In this document: positions 63,071-64,000 of the stretch, one piece after another | Layout: the number at the start of each line of letters is the position of its first letter | Position numbering within the stretch: the first letter of the stretch is position 1 | DNA from: an uncultured Paracoccaceae bacterium | Lineage (GTDB): Bacteria > Pseudomonadota > Alphaproteobacteria > Rhodobacterales > Rhodobacteraceae | Reading direction: 5' to 3' | NCBI GenBank assembly: GCA_947498985.1 | Contig: CANMMF010000004.1 | Location: 533,662-597,661, forward strand | Length of the DNA stretch: 64,000 nucleotides | The notes under the pieces: generated by a model | The model's database searches: none | Seen by the model: only the letters and a program-made list of their open reading frames with translations | What the model was told of the DNA's origin: nothing | Position numbers and translations under genes: made by a program

Positions 63071-63721
63071 TCAGGGCGCAAGCGCCTCAAGTGCTGCAAT
63101 ATCGCCCGCCTCAAGCGCCTCTCGCGCGGCCACGATCCGTTCGGGCGGCCAGTCCCACCAGGCCAGCGCGTTCAGCCGCGCGATCTGCTCGGGCTCGAAC
63201 CGCAGACGCATCACGCGGCCCGGATTACCTGCAACCACCGTGTAATCGGGCACCGATCCACGCACCACGGCGCCCGCGCCGACGATCACCCCGTTGCCGA
63301 TCCGCGCGCCGGGCAGCACCAGCGCGCCGTAACCCAGCCACACGTCATGCCCGACCACGGTGTCGCGGGTGTCGGGCTGGTAGCCGATCATGGTGTCGGG
63401 ATCGAATACGGCAAAGGGAAAGGTCGTGAGCCCGTCTTTGGCATGGTTGGCCGAACTGCCGATGAAGCGCACGCCATGCGCGATCTGGCAGAATTTGCCG
63501 ATCTGCAGGCGGTCCTGCGAAAACTCGAAGAGGTACGGCGCCAGCCTCTGCGCCCAGCCATCCTGCGCGGGCGGGTCGAAATCGGAGGCGTAGCTGTACG
63601 CGCCCACCTGCATGCGCGGATGATCGATCACCGCAGAGAGGTAAACGGTGCCGGGATGGCGCGAGCCGTTCGGCAATGTGATGGGATGCGCCAGTTCGGC
63701 GCCTGGAAGCGGTGCGGGCAT
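63071..63721 (-). CDS. Vat/CatB-type acyltransferase (left-handed beta-helix)
   Basis: The 216-residue protein has hexapeptide repeats (VGHDVWLGYGALVLPGARIG, NGVIVGAGAVVRGSVPDYTV) and the Vat/CatB-type features IGKFCQIAHGVRFIGSSANH and VVAGNPGRVMRLRF. These acetylate streptogramins or chloramphenicol in resistance plasmids, but chromosomal members often act on other substrates. The gene sits between R3 repeats in opposite orientation. Confidence 0.88.
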   Translation of the reverse strand: MPAPLPGAELAHPITLPNGSRHPGTVYLSAVIDHPRMQVGAYSYASDFDPPAQDGWAQRLAPYLFEFSQDRLQIGKFCQIAHGVRFIGSSANHAKDGLTTFPFAVFDPDTMIGYQPDTRDTVVGHDVWLGYGALVLPGARIGNGVIVGAGAVVRGSVPDYTVVAGNPGRVMRLRFEPEQIARLNALAWWDWPPERIVAAREALEAGDIAALEALAP

Positions 63722-64000
63722 GGAGGGACTCCTTTTGAACAGCCGGGAAAACGGTCAGGGGTTCAAAGGGTCTGGTCCATGGCGGCCTCCATCGTGGATG
63801 CGCGTTCTCTAGCAGATGGGCGTGGGTTGGGAAAGGGTCGGGTGCGGTTGGGGTGACGCGCAGGTGTGGCCCTGGCCGCAAAAGCCGGGGCTTGTGCGGA
63901 GACCCGGCACCCGGACTGGCGAGGGTGTGGGCCGTCACGTCTGCTATGCAGACATGACCTTGCCCACGCGTCGCGCGCGCCGGGACGCGCGGGGCGGATG
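63722..64000. other. Intergenic end of window with inverted R3 copy
   Basis: No gene is supported. It contains the upstream region of the acyltransferase gene and, at 63874-63966, the inverted R3 repeat copy. Confidence 0.6.
63874..63966 (-). repeat. R3 repeat, inverted copy
   Basis: On the minus strand it matches the 95-bp R3 unit with few differences: TCATGTCTGC, then GCAGACGTGACGGCCCAC, then CTCGCCAGTCCGGGTGCCGG. The terminal CCGCAAAAGCC palindrome is imperfect here. Together with the tandem copies it brackets the acyltransferase gene. Confidence 0.85.

Overview
The window looks like chromosomal DNA of a marine-type alphaproteobacterium of the Rhodobacteraceae (Roseobacter group). Supporting signs are high GC content, the gene families (CarD, FolE2, MetZ behind a SAM-II riboswitch, PtsP beside LysC, YdcH, a betICBA-type choline operon with choline sulfatase), DksA-like and SCP2-like small proteins, and typical neighbour pairs (SUV3-like helicase with S4 protein and FdxA; ligase-associated exonuclease with ATP-dependent DNA ligase). 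The family call is inferred from gene content only.

Layout. Bases 1-22,900 are core housekeeping: the 3' end of valS, a ThDP enzyme, trkH, folE2, metZ with its riboswitch, a hydrolase, a Kef-type antiporter, carD, fdxA, an S4 protein, a SUV3-like helicase, a TPR protein, an SCP2 protein, a lysophospholipase-like hydrolase, an HpcH aldolase, a DNA exonuclease/ligase pair and an M3 peptidase.

Bases 23,500-41,200 are accessory. First comes a K+-channel-like protein overlapping LtrA. Facing away from it is a nine-gene plus-strand run that starts with a prokaryotic ionotropic glutamate-receptor-type channel and carries an EF-hand protein, a DUF3011 protein, a CPBP protease, a class 3 lipase and a LysR regulator. 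Next are IS66 and IS1182-like wreckage, then a winged-helix/TPR regulator with a short-chain dehydrogenase lacking its catalytic Ser and Tyr and a tautomerase. Last is a lower-GC stretch in which single genes in mixed orientation lie between same-orientation copies of a structured repeat of about 50-65 bp (family R1).

Bases 41,500-64,000 return to core-like content: a glutathione peroxidase, a thermonuclease, the glycine-betaine operon betI-betC-gst-betB-betA with a perfect 16-bp palindromic operator, an EamA transporter, a divergent argO/argP-type pair, yebC, a GATase, lysC, an unrecognised 634-residue protein lying between lysC and ptsP, ecsC, a GNAT protein and a flavin reductase-like protein. 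The window closes with an acyltransferase gene flanked by a 95-bp structured repeat, tandem on one side and inverted on the other.

How the genes connect. Choline-O-sulfate would be desulfated by BetC and choline oxidised to betaine by BetA and BetB, under BetI. MetZ is expected to respond to S-adenosylmethionine. The channel-led accessory operon suggests ligand-gated ion flux coupled to cell-envelope proteins, but this is inference. Long antisense reading frames over many core genes are by-products of high GC content and are not annotated.
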